A stretch of 64,000 nucleotides of DNA from Paenibacillus_E sp964253085 (GCF_964253085.1 NZ_CAXUQH020000001.1:1116001-1180000); one strand, 5' to 3'. Shown: positions 28,166 through 36,478, counted from the first letter of the stretch. Notes: generated from the sequence alone by a model not told the origin. Numbers and translations: made by a program.

Positions 28166-28390
28166 ATGATCCCTATTCTTGGGCGTATCAACCAGCTGAG
28201 CAGGAAACAACGCGGAATTGGTTTGACAGAAGAGGAGAAATCTGAACAAGCAGCATTGCGTCAAGAGTATTTGCGGCTTATTAGAGGCCAAGTTTTGTCT
28301 ACCATGTTAAGCTTATCCGTTGTAGACCCAGAAGGTAATGACGTAACTCCGTTAAAGCTGGTGCACGAGAAAGAAGAGCCGAAAATTTAG
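28166..28390 (+). CDS. DUF896 (YnzC-like) protein
   Basis: This 74-residue protein matches DUF896: it begins IPILGRINQLSRKQRGIGLTEEE-type sequence and has the conserved LRQEYLRLIRGQV helix. B. subtilis YnzC is a small helical-hairpin protein whose role remains unclear. I choose ATG 28166, seven bases after GAGGTG, rather than GTG 28157, which lies within that ribosome binding site. It stands alone between dps and the convergent catalase gene. Confidence 0.9.
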   Translation: MIPILGRINQLSRKQRGIGLTEEEKSEQAALRQEYLRLIRGQVLSTMLSLSVVDPEGNDVTPLKLVHEKEEPKI

Positions 28391-28422
28391 CTGGCTAGTG
28401 TAATGGAGAATTCCTTCAGTAA

Positions 28423-28471
28423 AAAAAGAGCAGTTCCCCAGCTACTATTTGCTGTGTGAACTGCTCTTTTT
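28423..28471. terminator. Bidirectional terminator between DUF896 gene and catalase gene
   Basis: AAAAAGAGCAGTTC pairs with GAACTGCTCTTTTT around a 20-base loop. T-runs on both strands let it end transcription from both converging genes. Confidence 0.85.
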
Positions 28472-28483
28472 CGACGGATCGTA

Positions 28484-29941
28484 TTAAGTCAGTTGTGGAA
28501 CTCTTAAACCAAGCCCCTCGGCGATCGCTTGCCCCCATTCGGGATCCGCTTGATAGAAGTGAGAGATTTGAAGGAGTTTGATTTCATCATTCTCTACTGG
28601 CTTCATGGCAATTACAATGTTATTTATTAAACGGCTGCGTTCCTCTACACTAAGCAATCGATACAGGTCACCAGCTTGAGTGTAATGATCATCCTGGTCA
28701 TACGGGACGCTATCGGCTGGACCGGTTACTTCAAACGGGGCTGTCTTATGCGCTGCAGCTTCGACAGCTCCGCCATAACTGTTTGGTTCATAGTATATCG
28801 AATTTCCCCCATTGGGATCGAAACGCATTTGGCCATCGCGCTGGTTGTTATTTACTTCGACAACAGGTTTATTAATTGGAAGGGTATTGTGGTTTGTCCC
28901 AACCCGATACCGGTGAGCATCGGCATAGGCGAATAAACGGCCTTGCAACATTTTATCCGGTGAAGCCTCAATACCGGATACGAACGCTCCAGGGGAGAAG
29001 GTTGCTTGCTCTACTTCGGCAAAATAATTGTCCGGGTTTTGGTTGAGGACCATGCGTCCAACCTCGATAAGAGGGTAATCTTTTTGCGACCACACTTTCG
29101 TTACATCGAAAGGATCGAAACGATAGGTCTTGGCATCTTCCATCGGCATCATTTGTACATACAGCTTCCATGCGGGGAAGTCACCTTTGTCAATGGCGTT
29201 AAATAAATCCTCGATATGATAATCTGGGTTTTCACCGGCAAGCTTGGCGGCCAGCTCGACATTCAGGTTCTTCACGCCTTGTTCCGTTTTAAAATGATAT
29301 TTGACCCAAATGCCTTGTCCGTCCGCATTGACCCACTTAAACGTATGGCTTCCGAAGCCATGCATATGACGGAGAGTCGCAGGAATACCACGATCGGACA
29401 TCAAGATAGTGACTTGATGCAAGGATTCGGGAGACAAGGACCAGAAATCCCAAACAGCATTGGGGTTTTTTAGATGAGTTTGAGGGTGGCGTTTCTGGGT
29501 ATGAATGAAATCCGGAAATTTAATGGCATCCCGAATGAAGAAGACAGGCGTGTTATTGCCCACCAAATCATAGTTTCCTTCTTCTGTATAAAACTTTACA
29601 GCAAAGCCACGCGGGTCACGTACGGTATCTGCCGATCCTAGTTCACCTGCTACCGTGGAGAAGCGTATAAAAATCGGTGTACGTTTGCCAACCTCAGACA
29701 AAAAGCGGGCCTTTGTATAGGTGGAAACATCGTTGGTTACTTCAAAATATCCGTGTGCGCCGGCACCTTTGGCATGCACAACACGTTCGGGGACGCGTTC
29801 CCGGTTGAAATGGGCAAGCTTTTCCAGAAGGTGGACGTCTTGAATAAGGGTTGGACCGCGTGAGCCGGCAGTCAAGGAGTTCTGGTTATCTCCAACGGGA
29901 GCGCCCCAACTTGTTGTTAAATGGCCATTTTGAGTTTCCAT
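28484..29941 (-). CDS. katA: Monofunctional haem catalase (KatA type)
   Basis: The 485-residue protein is a small-subunit catalase. The distal His is in ERVVHAKGAGAHG (His55 region), the distal Asn in LVGNNTPVFFIRD, and the haem-ligand Tyr in RLFAYADAHRYRVG. It disproportionates hydrogen peroxide in the cytoplasm. GGAGGT precedes the start. It is the last of three minus-strand genes (haem-oxidase-like protein, MFS exporter, catalase), 75 bp behind the exporter. In related bacteria katA is under PerR; I did not find a convincing PerR box. Confidence 0.96.
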   Translation of the reverse strand: METQNGHLTTSWGAPVGDNQNSLTAGSRGPTLIQDVHLLEKLAHFNRERVPERVVHAKGAGAHGYFEVTNDVSTYTKARFLSEVGKRTPIFIRFSTVAGELGSADTVRDPRGFAVKFYTEEGNYDLVGNNTPVFFIRDAIKFPDFIHTQKRHPQTHLKNPNAVWDFWSLSPESLHQVTILMSDRGIPATLRHMHGFGSHTFKWVNADGQGIWVKYHFKTEQGVKNLNVELAAKLAGENPDYHIEDLFNAIDKGDFPAWKLYVQMMPMEDAKTYRFDPFDVTKVWSQKDYPLIEVGRMVLNQNPDNYFAEVEQATFSPGAFVSGIEASPDKMLQGRLFAYADAHRYRVGTNHNTLPINKPVVEVNNNQRDGQMRFDPNGGNSIYYEPNSYGGAVEAAAHKTAPFEVTGPADSVPYDQDDHYTQAGDLYRLLSVEERSRLINNIVIAMKPVENDEIKLLQISHFYQADPEWGQAIAEGLGLRVPQLT

Positions 29942-30016
29942 GTATAAACCTCCAAAGTAATAAATGGATACAACGATGAGCCTTGGTGAACCGGATTTAC
30001 CGGATACGATCCCGAA

Positions 30017-31252
30017 TCATTTCGCTGAGTTCGCGTAGGTCTCGTTTTGGGATGATGCTGAGTAACTGCGTGGTTCTTCTAAACGAATAAAAAAGGGGAC
30101 AATCAAGCTTAAGCACAACAATCCAGCTAATACTTCAAAAGAGAATAAAAAGCCTCCGTGATTGATCAGATAAATCGAAAGAATCGGCCCAAGTGATGCA
30201 CCTATGAACACCATAAACATGTGGAACGAAACCGCGATCGCCCGGATCTCCCCCGCAATGTGACCAATTAGTGAGATCAATGCGGGAAGAGCCATAGCAA
30301 TTCCAATAATAAACACGACACTCATCGAAACTAAAAAAATGAGGTTAGGCCAGAGGCCTAACAATCCCAAGCCGATTCCAGCAAAGATCAATCCACACCA
30401 TAAAACGTTTTTGACTCCCATTTTCGCAACCAATCTTCCATCAAACGGTGCTACTAGCATTCCTATAATACCAACCGCACGAACCCATAGAATATCTTGG
30501 TGACTTAATCCGAAGAGCGAACTGTTTAAATAACTTCCAAGTGTCGTGAAAAAACCAACAAGCGAAATAAAGAGCGTAGCCGAAATGATGTAGCAAAGAG
30601 GTAGACTCTTCCTTTTGAAAATATAGCCTATTCGCAAAAAGGCAGAAAGGAAGCTACCATCTGGTTGTTGTGTTTTATCGTTTGGAACAAAAAAGGTAAT
30701 CAATATAAAGGATATTAAATACACCGCAAAAAGAATATAGAAAATATAAGACCAACTAAAGTATAAGACAATATAGCTGCTATATATTTGTCCAACGATA
30801 CTTGCCATTAAAAATGCCGTACTGATGAACCCAATAATGGTTATTCTTCTTTTTATCGGAAACATTTCCATGGCGTAGGCTAAGACAGACGGAGGGAACA
30901 TGGATGCTGCTAAACCCTGGATGGCCCGAAGGGCAACAAGCCAAGATAAGCTGCTGACGCTTCCGATTAGAGGAGTTATTACAGTTAGCAATAGTAACCC
31001 TGACAACATCATTTTTTTTCGCCCAAAACGATCGGATAAAACTCCAAAAAACAGCCCTCCACCTGCAAAAGCAAACGAAAAAGCACTGCCAGCCCAAGCA
31101 GCTTGAGAAGACGACACCTTGAATACGTCTGCAAAAATCGTTATTAATGGGATCGTTAAATACACACAAGATACTACAACTAATGTACACCAGAAAAGGA
31201 CGACGGTAATGAATGAGAAATTTGACGAGTTGGACAACGGTTTGTTAACCAA
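30017..31252 (-). CDS. MFS transporter, 12-span drug-exporter type
   Basis: The 411-residue protein has twelve predicted spans and the MFS signature GVLSDRFGRKKMM in the loop between spans 2 and 3. It resembles YnfM/AraJ-type exporters. The start is TTG (minus strand, 31250-31252), preceded by AGGGGGTAGGATC, an unusually strong ribosome binding site for a rare start. It probably exports a small toxic compound; the substrate is unknown. It lies between the haem-oxidase-like membrane gene and catalase. Confidence 0.88.
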   Translation of the reverse strand: MVNKPLSNSSNFSFITVVLFWCTLVVVSCVYLTIPLITIFADVFKVSSSQAAWAGSAFSFAFAGGGLFFGVLSDRFGRKKMMLSGLLLLTVITPLIGSVSSLSWLVALRAIQGLAASMFPPSVLAYAMEMFPIKRRITIIGFISTAFLMASIVGQIYSSYIVLYFSWSYIFYILFAVYLISFILITFFVPNDKTQQPDGSFLSAFLRIGYIFKRKSLPLCYIISATLFISLVGFFTTLGSYLNSSLFGLSHQDILWVRAVGIIGMLVAPFDGRLVAKMGVKNVLWCGLIFAGIGLGLLGLWPNLIFLVSMSVVFIIGIAMALPALISLIGHIAGEIRAIAVSFHMFMVFIGASLGPILSIYLINHGGFLFSFEVLAGLLCLSLIVPFFIRLEEPRSYSASSQNETYANSAK

Positions 31253-31315
31253 GATCCTACCCCCTTTTTCTTCAGATTTTTTAGATGGATTATTTATGTT
31301 CAGCTAATCAAACGG

Positions 31316-31738
31316 CTACTTTTTGAGCATCATGGAAGCATCATGCGTATGGTTATTATGAATATCCATTGCTTTTACGTTAGTAAAAACATTGATTGCA
31401 AAAATCAAGATGCCGGTTCCAGCTACTGCTTCACCGATACGCTTTAACGTGGTAATCCAATCTGGAGCGTAGCCATGGGCCATTAAAGTGAGGGTAATAA
31501 GCATGATGGGCAGGCCAATGCCTTGCAACCAGAAGTGCCACTTCGCTAGAGGAGATTCTGCTGCTTTGGGAAAACGAAGATACGTAAATCCGCAAAGAGC
31601 CAATGTTGCCCACCCGAAAAGATTTGTATGAGCGTGTACGCTTGTTAATGCAAAGTTAAGTGTTGTACCCATGTAAATACCGATGCAAATACCAACCAAA
31701 ATATAAACGACTGCCATTTTTAAAAAACGTACTCCCAT
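31316..31738 (-). CDS. Small four-span membrane protein, haem-copper oxidase subunit I-like fragment family
   Basis: The 140-residue protein has four hydrophobic spans and the segment LTSVHAHTNLFGWATL, reminiscent of a haem-ligand helix of cytochrome oxidase subunit I. It is far too short for a full oxidase subunit, but free-standing proteins of this size exist in Bacilli and are labelled cytochrome-c oxidase-like. His residues also occur in the C-terminal tail (HNNHTHDASM). Haem or copper binding is possible; no function is established. First gene of the minus-strand group leading to catalase. Confidence 0.65.
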   Translation of the reverse strand: MGVRFLKMAVVYILVGICIGIYMGTTLNFALTSVHAHTNLFGWATLALCGFTYLRFPKAAESPLAKWHFWLQGIGLPIMLITLTLMAHGYAPDWITTLKRIGEAVAGTGILIFAINVFTNVKAMDIHNNHTHDASMMLKK

Positions 31739-31872
31739 AGAATTTCCCCCTTATTCATGTAATAAAGAACAATTCATCCGGCCGGGAATTATCCTAAAAC
31801 TTAAACTTCTTTTAATTGGAAGTTTATTCAGTTTTATCTTATAAGCCCTGATAGGCAACTATCAATATGAAT

Positions 31873-31905
31873 TTGACTATATCTAGTATAGATATTGTTT
31901 ATATT
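31873..31905 (+). promoter_or_regulatory. Candidate -35 box and palindrome upstream of mhq-like module 1
   Basis: TTGACT (31873-31878) is followed by the perfect palindrome ATATCTA-GTA-TAGATAT (31879-31895) and then AT-rich TGTTTATATT. The palindrome would sit between the -35 and -10 boxes, a typical repressor position. It is absent from the corresponding place in module 3, where the similarity starts just downstream. Confidence 0.45.
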
Positions 31906-31994
31906 AGCTTCGCCCTTGAAGATATAGCTAATGACTATACATGATATAGAAATAATGGAATTGTTCATGAATGATGATTTCAATATGATAGGAC
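31903..31994 (+). repeat. Conserved upstream element, copy 1 (mhq-like module 1)
   Basis: About 90 bp, containing the inverted repeat ATTAGCT-N16-AGCTAAT and CTATA-CATGA-TATAG, is nearly identical to 47418-47510 upstream of the third module. Its right half resembles 34227-34270 upstream of module 2. It ends close to the ribosome binding site of the dioxygenase gene. Conservation in front of three related modules suggests promoter or operator function, or simply recent duplication. Confidence 0.7.
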
Positions 31995-32031
31995 ATAAAC
32001 AGGTGAAGATCATGTGAGGAGTGTTTGCAAA

Positions 32032-32982
32032 ATGGAAAAACATACAGATGGAATCCACCATATAACGGCTTTTGTAATGAATGCGCAAAAAAATGTGGAC
32101 TTTTATGCAGGGGTGCTAGGTCTGAGACTTGTAAAAAAAACGATCAACTTTGACGCTCCGGAAGTTTACCATTTATATTTCGGTAATGATGCAGGCAGTC
32201 CAGGCACTATAATTACATTCTTTCCATATGAAGGTCGTAAAGGGCGTATTGGTGGAGGGCAGGTCGGTATAACTACATATGTCGTTCCTTTAGGTGCACT
32301 AGATTTTTGGAAAGTGCGCCTAGAAAGCTTCAATGTTCCTTATTTTATAAGGACTAGGTTTGATGAGATTTACTTAACATTTTCAGATCCGGATGGCTTA
32401 CAGCTAGAGATTGTGGAGCGCGAGGAAGGGCATTTGAGTCATTGGTCGTTCGGTGGTGTTTCAATAGATAAAGCTATCAAAGGTTTTGGCGGCGCTGTCC
32501 TTTATAGTACCGCTCCTGAAAAAACGATGAATGTACTAGAGCAGGTCCTAGGCCTTCAAAAGGTGGAACAAGAAGAAGACTTTATTCGCTATAAATCGAA
32601 GGGGAGTATTGGTAATGTTATTGACGTAAACATTGGGGCAATGGGGTGGGGCATAAGTGGAGCCGGCACGGTTCATCATATTGCATGGCGCTCAAAGGAT
32701 AATGAAGATCATGCTTCATGGAGAACTAATGTTGAGCAACATGGTCTTCATCCTACACCCATTATCGACCGGCAATATTTCAATGCGATTTACTTTCGTG
32801 AAGAAGGCGGTATACTGTTTGAAATCGCCACGGATCCACCCGGATTTGCAGTTGATGAGCAGCCAGATGAATTAGGTGAAAAACTGATGCTTCCGGAATG
32901 GTTTGAGGTTAACCGTGCAGAAATTGAAAAAGGTTTATCACCTATCAAAGTACGTGTGTTGGAGTCAGAAAAGGATGAATGA
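32032..32982 (+). CDS. Ring-cleaving dioxygenase, glyoxalase (VOC) fold, MhqO/MhqE-like, copy 1
   Basis: The 316-residue protein has two VOC modules. Likely iron ligands are in the N-terminal GIHHITAF, in VHHIAWR (His215/216) and in LFEIATDPPGF (Glu264), as in extradiol-type hydroquinone dioxygenases of the MhqO/MhqE group. It would open hydroquinone or catechol rings formed from quinones. GAGGAG lies 10 bases before ATG 32032; the frame extends to a GTG at 32014, within the ribosome binding region. Its end overlaps the next gene by 8 bp. A near-identical copy lies at 47544 and an internally deleted one at 34356. Confidence 0.9.
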   Translation: MEKHTDGIHHITAFVMNAQKNVDFYAGVLGLRLVKKTINFDAPEVYHLYFGNDAGSPGTIITFFPYEGRKGRIGGGQVGITTYVVPLGALDFWKVRLESFNVPYFIRTRFDEIYLTFSDPDGLQLEIVEREEGHLSHWSFGGVSIDKAIKGFGGAVLYSTAPEKTMNVLEQVLGLQKVEQEEDFIRYKSKGSIGNVIDVNIGAMGWGISGAGTVHHIAWRSKDNEDHASWRTNVEQHGLHPTPIIDRQYFNAIYFREEGGILFEIATDPPGFAVDEQPDELGEKLMLPEWFEVNRAEIEKGLSPIKVRVLESEKDE

Positions 32983-33508
32983 AAAATTTAATGAAGGATT
33001 CAAAATATATAAAGGGAAAGATATTAAGGTTATTTTCCACTATGGAAGATGCACTCATTCGGCAAATTGCGTTAGAGGGTTACCAAGAGTGTTCAACGTT
33101 AATAAGAAACCATGGATTCAAACAGATGAAGAAACAGCTGACAAAATTGCAGATATTATTGATAAATGCCCAAGTGGCGCTTTGCAATATATTAGAAAGG
33201 AAAATCAAACCTTACTAAATGGGGTAACCATAATGATTGAGATTAATAAAGATACGAACAGTTTTTATGTAGGAGAAAAGAATCAAAGAGATGCAGAAAT
33301 ACATTATGTTCCAACTGGGAATAATATCATAATTGTAGATCACACGTTTGTTTCCGATCGTCTGCGAGGGCAAGGTGTAGGACAAGAATTAGTTAGGCGA
33401 GTGGTCGAATTTGCTAGAGAGAAAGGGATAAAGATTATGCCGCTATGCCCTTTCGCCAAAAGTCAATTTGACCAACATAATGATTATGATGACGTATTAT
33501 TAAAATGA
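32975..33508 (+). CDS. Fusion of single-cluster ferredoxin domain and GNAT-like acetyltransferase domain
   Basis: The 177-residue protein joins two domains. Residues about 10-75 form a Fer4_19-type (YjdI-like) iron-sulfur domain with Cys26, Cys32 and Cys65 (HYGRCTHSANC and DKCPSGALQY). Residues about 88-177 form a small GNAT-like domain of the YjdJ type with the acetyl-CoA loop RGQGVG (131-136). In E. coli the two parts are encoded by the neighbouring genes yjdI and yjdJ. The ATG overlaps the dioxygenase stop, so translation is coupled. The role is unknown; electron transfer to the dioxygenase or nitroreductase is a guess from context. Confidence 0.85.
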   Translation: MNEKFNEGFKIYKGKDIKVIFHYGRCTHSANCVRGLPRVFNVNKKPWIQTDEETADKIADIIDKCPSGALQYIRKENQTLLNGVTIMIEINKDTNSFYVGEKNQRDAEIHYVPTGNNIIIVDHTFVSDRLRGQGVGQELVRRVVEFAREKGIKIMPLCPFAKSQFDQHNDYDDVLLK

Positions 33509-33535
33509 TCATTCTTTTCTGAGGAGCGTGTTCAA

Positions 33536-34162
33536 TTGGCCGATTTTATTTCAGTGGTTAAAGAGCGAAGATCTGCAAATAAATTTATCCCTGAAACAGA
33601 AATATCTGAACGAGAACTTGAAGAGATTTTTAATGTTGTAAAATTTGCCCCTTCGGCATTTAATTTGCAGCATACTCATTATGTAGTGGTGAAAGACCCC
33701 GTTGTCAAAGAAGATGTATATCAAGCAGCATTAAAACAATATAAGGTCCAAACAGCATCTGCCGTAATTCTAGTGCTTGGCAGCATGGATGCTTATAAGG
33801 ATGCAGCAAGAATAAATGAAGGTTTTCTTAATCTAGGGGTAATTAATAAACAAGAATACAATATGACAGTCGAATCGGTTACAAAATTTTATGAAGATAG
33901 AGGAGAAAGCTTTATGCGGGATGAGGCCATTCGTAACGCCTCCTTATCTGCACAGTTATTTATGCTTACTGCAAAGGAAAAAGGTTGGGATACATGTCCA
34001 ATGATCGGTTTTGATCCTGAATTGATGCGGCAAGCACTCCACATTCCTGATCGATATGTGCCTGTCTTATTGGTTGGAATAGGTAAGGAGGATACCTCCA
34101 AACAACGGCCACGAGGTTATCGTAAACCCGTTCGTGAGTTCGTTAGTTATAATCAATTTTAA
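33536..34162 (+). CDS. Nitroreductase-family flavoprotein (MhqN/YdfN-like), copy 1
   Basis: The 208-residue protein has the NAD(P)H:FMN nitroreductase pattern: VVKERRSANKFIPE (phosphate-binding start), FAPSAFNLQHTHYVVV and the late WDTCPMIGFDPE. MhqN of B. subtilis, in the mhqNOP operon, is the nearest functional analogue and is linked to quinone reduction. It uses a TTG start at 33536 behind GAGGAG and follows the ferredoxin-GNAT gene by 27 bp. A GAPDH tail lies just downstream. Confidence 0.88.
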   Translation: MADFISVVKERRSANKFIPETEISERELEEIFNVVKFAPSAFNLQHTHYVVVKDPVVKEDVYQAALKQYKVQTASAVILVLGSMDAYKDAARINEGFLNLGVINKQEYNMTVESVTKFYEDRGESFMRDEAIRNASLSAQLFMLTAKEKGWDTCPMIGFDPELMRQALHIPDRYVPVLLVGIGKEDTSKQRPRGYRKPVREFVSYNQF

Positions 34163-34171
34163 AAATAGCTG

Positions 34172-34240
34172 GCATGGTATGATAACGAATGGGGTTATGC
34201 TTCACGATTAGCTGAAGTTAGTGCTGGATATAGTTATTAA
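34172..34240 (+). pseudogene. GAPDH C-terminal fragment 1
   Basis: Codons from TGG 34175 to TAA 34240 read WYDNEWGYASRLAEV and a short divergent end. This is the C-terminal helix region of glyceraldehyde-3-phosphate dehydrogenase. The 45 nt coding for the shared 15 residues differ from the full gene at 50588-50632 at only 3 positions, all silent. No start codon or other part of the enzyme is present, so it is a scar of a lost GAPDH gene at the end of module 1. Confidence 0.85.
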
Positions 34241-34270
34241 CTATAAAAATATAGAAATAATGGAATGGTT
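34227..34270 (+). repeat. Conserved upstream element, partial copy 2 (module 2)
   Basis: GATATAGTTATTAACTATA followed by ATATAGAAATAATGGAATGG matches, with a few changes, the right part of the elements at 31903-31994 and 47418-47510. It overlaps the last codons of GAPDH fragment 1, which places a recombination joint at about 34225. Confidence 0.65.
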
Positions 34271-34355
34271 TTCCGATTTTCTTTCCCCTATCATAGGAAT
34301 CAAGTAAATATATTTTATAAAAATCGTAAAACCAAAAGAAGGAGTGTCGTGCAAG

Positions 34356-34501
34356 ATGAGTACCGTCATGAAAACGTCAGGAAAACATCATATTACTTCT
34401 TTCGTGAGAGACGCGCAGGCCAATGTAGATTTTTATGCTGGAGTCCTGGGTCTTCGGCTTGTAAACTCCCATTCAAGTGCGTGAATTGGAGCGTTCAAGC
34501 C
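34356..34501 (+). pseudogene. Internally deleted ring-cleaving dioxygenase gene (module 2)
   Basis: From ATG 34356 (behind GAAGGAGTG) the frame reads HHITSFVRDAQANVDFYAGV, then LGLRLVN, the N-terminus of the dioxygenases at 32032 and 47544. It then stops at TGA 34484. From about 34467 another frame reads PIQVRELERSS, matching the C-terminal PIQVRVME of the same family. About 750 bp between is gone, with a frame change at the joint. The promoter and ribosome binding site survive upstream, so the region still serves the genes behind it. Confidence 0.85.
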
Positions 34502-35113
34502 ATGAAATATATTTTTCGAAAAGGCTCAAGTCCGAAGCTGCCGACGCTTCTTTTATTACATGGCACGGGCGGGACGGAAAACGATTTATTGCCGATTGCT
34601 CAAAGGATCGCCCCGGACTCCAATGCTCTAAGTATTCGAGGTGTGGTTCAGGAGAATGGAATGGCTCGATTTTTCAGAAGATTGGCTGAGGGTGCGTTTG
34701 ACGAGGAGGACCTTTTGCTTCGAACGGAAGAGTTGAACGGATTCATTGATCAAGTAGCGAACAAATATGAATTCGACCGCCAGAATGTTGTGGCCATCGG
34801 GTATTCAAACGGTGCCAACATTGCAGGAAGCCTCTTGTTTCATTGTAAGAACGCATTAAGAGGTGCGATTCTATTCCATCCCATGGTTCCTCGTCGAGGT
34901 ATAATACTTCCCGAATTAGCTCAAATTCCTATATTTATTGGTGCCGGAACGAATGATCCGATCTCTTCTCAACAAGAAACCAGAGAGCTGCAGTCGCTAT
35001 TGGAAGGTGCAGGCTCTTCCGTTGAAATACATTGGGAACATGCGGGTCATCAGTTAACGCACCAAGAAATCAATGCGGCAGCTCAATGGTTCAAAAAGCA
35101 TTTCTATTCCTAA
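34502..35113 (+). CDS. Carboxylesterase/phospholipase family hydrolase (MhqD-like)
   Basis: The 203-residue alpha/beta hydrolase starts at ATG 34502. Motifs are LLLLHGTGGTENDLLP (residues 16-31), the nucleophile elbow AIGYSNGANIAG (Ser102), the acid in GAGTNDPISS and the His in WEHAGHQLT. The nearest analogue is MhqD, paired with dioxygenase MhqE in B. subtilis, which may hydrolyse ring-cleavage products. The open frame continues upstream only because it runs through the deleted dioxygenase remnant. A flavin reductase gene follows 37 bp later. Confidence 0.88.
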   Translation: MKYIFRKGSSPKLPTLLLLHGTGGTENDLLPIAQRIAPDSNALSIRGVVQENGMARFFRRLAEGAFDEEDLLLRTEELNGFIDQVANKYEFDRQNVVAIGYSNGANIAGSLLFHCKNALRGAILFHPMVPRRGIILPELAQIPIFIGAGTNDPISSQQETRELQSLLEGAGSSVEIHWEHAGHQLTHQEINAAAQWFKKHFYS

Positions 35114-35150
35114 CCTGTTCTCATACTTTATATGTGGAAGAAGGGTAACA

Positions 35151-35762
35151 TTGATATCGATCAATCCCAACAATCAAACGGAACGGGACAATTATAAGCT
35201 GCTAATCGGGAGTATTCTTCCTCGACCGATTGCGTTTGTGACGACTCTCTCGACAGACGGCATACTGAATGCTGCCCCTTTCAGCTATTTTAATATCGTT
35301 ACTTCGAATCCGCCCATGCTGTCGATTTCCGTACAACGGCTACAGGGCAAACAGAAAGACACCTCAAGAAATGCGATAGAAAAGGGGGCGTTTGTCGTTC
35401 ACATCTCGGATGAGTCGAATATTGAGGCCATCAATCAAACGGCGGTCAACTTGCCGTCACATGAAAGTGAAGTCGAATGGGCCCGCTTAACTCCTGTTCC
35501 TAGTACAGCAATTGATGTTCCAGGTGTAGCTGAAGCCAAGATTAGAATGGAGTGTGTCCTTGAGCAGGCGATACCCCTTGGAGGGAATACAGCAATGCCA
35601 GGTTGCGATCTATTGATCGGGCGCATCGTTCACTTCCATATTCATGAATCTTTATATCAGGAAGGCCGGATTGATCCTAATAAACTTCAGCCGGTAAGTC
35701 GGCTCGCAGGAGATTCCTATTCGAAGCTCGGAGAACGATTTTCAATAAAGCGGCCCCAGTAG
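35151..35762 (+). CDS. Flavin reductase-like FMN-binding protein
   Basis: The 203-residue protein has the pattern of the flavin reductase-like (DIM6/NTAB) family: LLIGSILPRPIAFVTT near the N-terminus, the LNAAPFSYFN motif and GCDLLIGRIVHFHIHE later. Such proteins bind FMN and reduce flavin or act as oxidoreductases. I choose TTG 35151, just after GAAGAAGGG, because longer alternatives run into the preceding gene. It is in the MhqD-flavin reductase-nitroreductase series of module 2. Confidence 0.85.
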   Translation: MISINPNNQTERDNYKLLIGSILPRPIAFVTTLSTDGILNAAPFSYFNIVTSNPPMLSISVQRLQGKQKDTSRNAIEKGAFVVHISDESNIEAINQTAVNLPSHESEVEWARLTPVPSTAIDVPGVAEAKIRMECVLEQAIPLGGNTAMPGCDLLIGRIVHFHIHESLYQEGRIDPNKLQPVSRLAGDSYSKLGERFSIKRPQ

Positions 35763-35878
35763 GCCCAATAGGATGCCAAACTAAAAACGCAGGGTTAAGA
35801 AGATATTACCTTTGTCACTTGCGAACACTTGGCTTAAAGAATAAATAAGGAATAAATAAACTGACGGAGGCGTTTAAA

Positions 35879-36478
35879 TTGAGTCAAGCTTTTATGAAAG
35901 CCGTTAAGGAAAGAAGAAGTTTTTACGGATTGAGCAAAGAACAGATTGTATCGCAAGCTCGTATTCAAGAGATTGTTGATGACGCTGTAAAATATTCTCC
36001 TACTGCATTCAATTCACAAAGTGCCCGAGTCGTCGTTTTATTGGCTGAGCAGTCCGATAAGTTATGGAACATCACGAAGGAGACTCTTAGAAAGATCGTT
36101 CCTGAAGATCGATTTGCATCGACGGAAGAGCGAATAAATGGCTTTTCCAGCGGTTATGGAACGATTCTTTTCTTCGAAGATCAAAGTGTAGTAGAGGAAA
36201 TGCAAATGCAGTTTGCCTTGTATGCAGATAATTTCCCGATTTGGTCTAATCAGTCATCGGCCATGCTTCAATTTGTGATCTGGACGGCATTTGTACAAGA
36301 GGGGCTGGGAGCTTCCCTTCAGCACTACAATCCGCTTATCGATCAAGAGGTGGTCAAAGAATGGGGACTGCCGGCGCAGTGGAAGCTCATTGCGCAGATG
36401 CCGTTCGGTAAGCCAACTTCGACGCCAGGGGAAAAAGCGATATATTCGGTATCTGAGCGTGTGAAATATTTTACTTAA
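35879..36478 (+). CDS. Nitroreductase-family flavoprotein, copy 2 (distinct subtype)
   Basis: The 199-residue protein has the nitroreductase pattern (AVKERRSFYGLS at the start, YSPTAFNSQSARVVVL after it, WTAFVQEGLGASLQHYNP later). It is the YdfN/FrmY-like group with fatty-acid-repression-like members, and only distantly related to copy 1. TTG 35879 is used with a GGAGGCG ribosome binding site. It is the last intact gene of module 2 and is followed by a GAPDH tail. Confidence 0.87.
   Translation: MSQAFMKAVKERRSFYGLSKEQIVSQARIQEIVDDAVKYSPTAFNSQSARVVVLLAEQSDKLWNITKETLRKIVPEDRFASTEERINGFSSGYGTILFFEDQSVVEEMQMQFALYADNFPIWSNQSSAMLQFVIWTAFVQEGLGASLQHYNPLIDQEVVKEWGLPAQWKLIAQMPFGKPTSTPGEKAIYSVSERVKYFT

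Noticed and set aside
34265..34501. Long N-terminal extension of the MhqD-like esterase
   Set aside because: It runs through the deleted dioxygenase remnant; homologues start at the equivalent of ATG 34502.
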